Notes under the pieces: generated by a model | Databases searched by the model: none | Seen by the model: the letters and a program-made list of their open reading frames with translations, nothing else | What the model was told of the DNA's origin: nothing | Source of the DNA: Campylobacterales bacterium | Lineage (GTDB): Bacteria; Campylobacterota; Campylobacteria; Campylobacterales; JAADDG01 | DNA length: 6,202 bases | Direction of reading: 5' to 3' | Assembly (NCBI GenBank): GCA_027009865.1 | Contig: JALVCR010000002.1 | Location: forward strand, 1-6,202 | Translations under genes and position numbers: made by a program | Part shown: piece by piece, positions 6,023 to 6,202 of the stretch | Layout: every line of letters begins with the position of its first letter | Position numbering within the stretch: position 1 is the first letter of the stretch

Positions 6023-6078
6023 TAAACTCCTTTTGTTTTCATATAATTTATTATATAAAATTTATTATTTTATGCCAC
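6023..6078 (-). promoter_or_regulatory. Candidate sigma-70 promoter and ribosome binding site of the secreted protein gene
   Basis: On the minus strand a GTGGCA hexamer (6073-6078, 4 of 6 matches to TTGACA) is followed after 17 nt by a perfect TATAAT (6050-6055). A start near 6043 would give a leader of about 23 nt ending in AAAGGAG, 6 nt before the ATG. The -10 lies inside a perfect 7-bp inverted repeat, ATATAAT (6041-6047) and ATTATAT (6050-6056), which might be an operator, though in such AT-rich DNA it can arise by chance. Confidence 0.5.
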
Positions 6079-6087
6079 TTAAATAAT

Positions 6088-6110
6088 TTTATATTTTAAA
6101 AAAATATAAA
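6088..6110. repeat. 10-bp perfect AT-only inverted repeat
   Basis: TTTATATTTT (6088-6097) and AAAATATAAA (6101-6110) are exact reverse complements with a 3-nt spacer. It lies between the terminator hairpin and the -35 region. It overlaps the T-rich tract of the terminator and could also act as an UP-like or protein-binding element. Confidence 0.6.
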
Positions 6111-6130
6111 GCAAATCCCCAAAAGGGGAT
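6098..6130 (-). terminator. Intrinsic terminator of the right-hand gene
   Basis: On the minus strand ATCCCC and GGGGAT (6125-6130 and 6115-6120) form a 6-bp stem with a TTTT loop, starting 5 nt after the stop codon of the right-hand gene. It is followed by a T-rich tract (TTGCTTTATATTTTTTT, 6098-6114), interrupted but ending in seven T. This should separate that gene from the secreted protein gene. Confidence 0.75.
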
Positions 6131-6135
6131 ATCTT

Positions 6136-6202
6136 TTAATGGAGTCTGTTTGCCTTTATTCCATATTTTGCGGCTATTTCTCTAAATTCAGGAGAATCTA
6201 TA
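6136..6202 (-). CDS. C-terminal end of an unidentified gene (runs off right edge)
   Basis: The minus strand is open from the window edge to TAA (6136-6138), encoding 21 residues IDSPEFREIAAKYGIKANRL plus a final His. The frame is supported by the terminator placed immediately after the stop and by codon use like that of the neighbours. The piece looks helical; the EIAAKYGIK part has some likeness to a helix-turn-helix, but it is too short to assign a family. Confidence 0.6.
   Translation of the reverse strand, partial: IDSPEFREIAAKYGIKANRLH

Noticed and set aside
6073..6078. TGGCAT as the start of a sigma-54 promoter
   Set aside because: No TTGC-type element follows at the required spacing, whereas a perfect TATAAT fits a sigma-70 layout.

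Overview
The window looks like ordinary chromosomal DNA of an AT-rich Gram-negative bacterium, most likely a member of the Campylobacterota (Epsilonproteobacteria). Grounds for this are the strong use of AAA, ATA, AGA and TTA codons, AAGGAG-type ribosome binding sites, tightly packed same-strand genes, a two-subunit type glycyl-tRNA synthetase and secreted proteins with simple Sec signal peptides. The phylum is an inference. Every gene I can support lies on the minus strand, so transcription runs from high to low coordinates.

In transcription order: (1) the last 21 codons of an unidentified gene (6136-6202), followed by a hairpin terminator; (2) an AT-rich intergenic region with inverted repeats and a candidate promoter; (3) a 776-residue secreted multidomain protein (3690-6020) with three PPC-like repeats, a DUF11 domain and a DNRLRE-type jelly-roll domain, carrying paired cysteines throughout; (4) a 50-bp gap with an inverted repeat; (5) a PIF1-family DNA helicase (2299-3639) coupled by an ATGA overlap to (6) a small secreted FliL-like protein (1916-2302); (7) what looks like a decayed nucleotidyltransferase module (1661-1931), made of a short unrecognised reading frame and a shortened MNT-fold protein; (8) a gamma-glutamylcyclotransferase-like protein (1272-1664) whose true N-terminus appears to start at a non-canonical ATA codon overlapping the MNT stop; (9) the first 405 codons of glyS (1-1215), running off the left edge.

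Genes 5 to 8 are packed with overlapping ends and probably form one transcript, possibly extending into glyS. They share no obvious pathway: a DNA helicase, a periplasmic protein, a toxin/antitoxin-type remnant, a glutathione-type cyclotransferase fold and a tRNA synthetase. I see no tRNA, rRNA, CRISPR array, insertion sequence or phage gene. The most unusual items are the ATA start with an otherwise ideal ribosome binding site, the internally shortened MNT protein, and the architecture and internal DNA repeats of the secreted protein. I do not see convincing evidence for a complete new multi-gene system.
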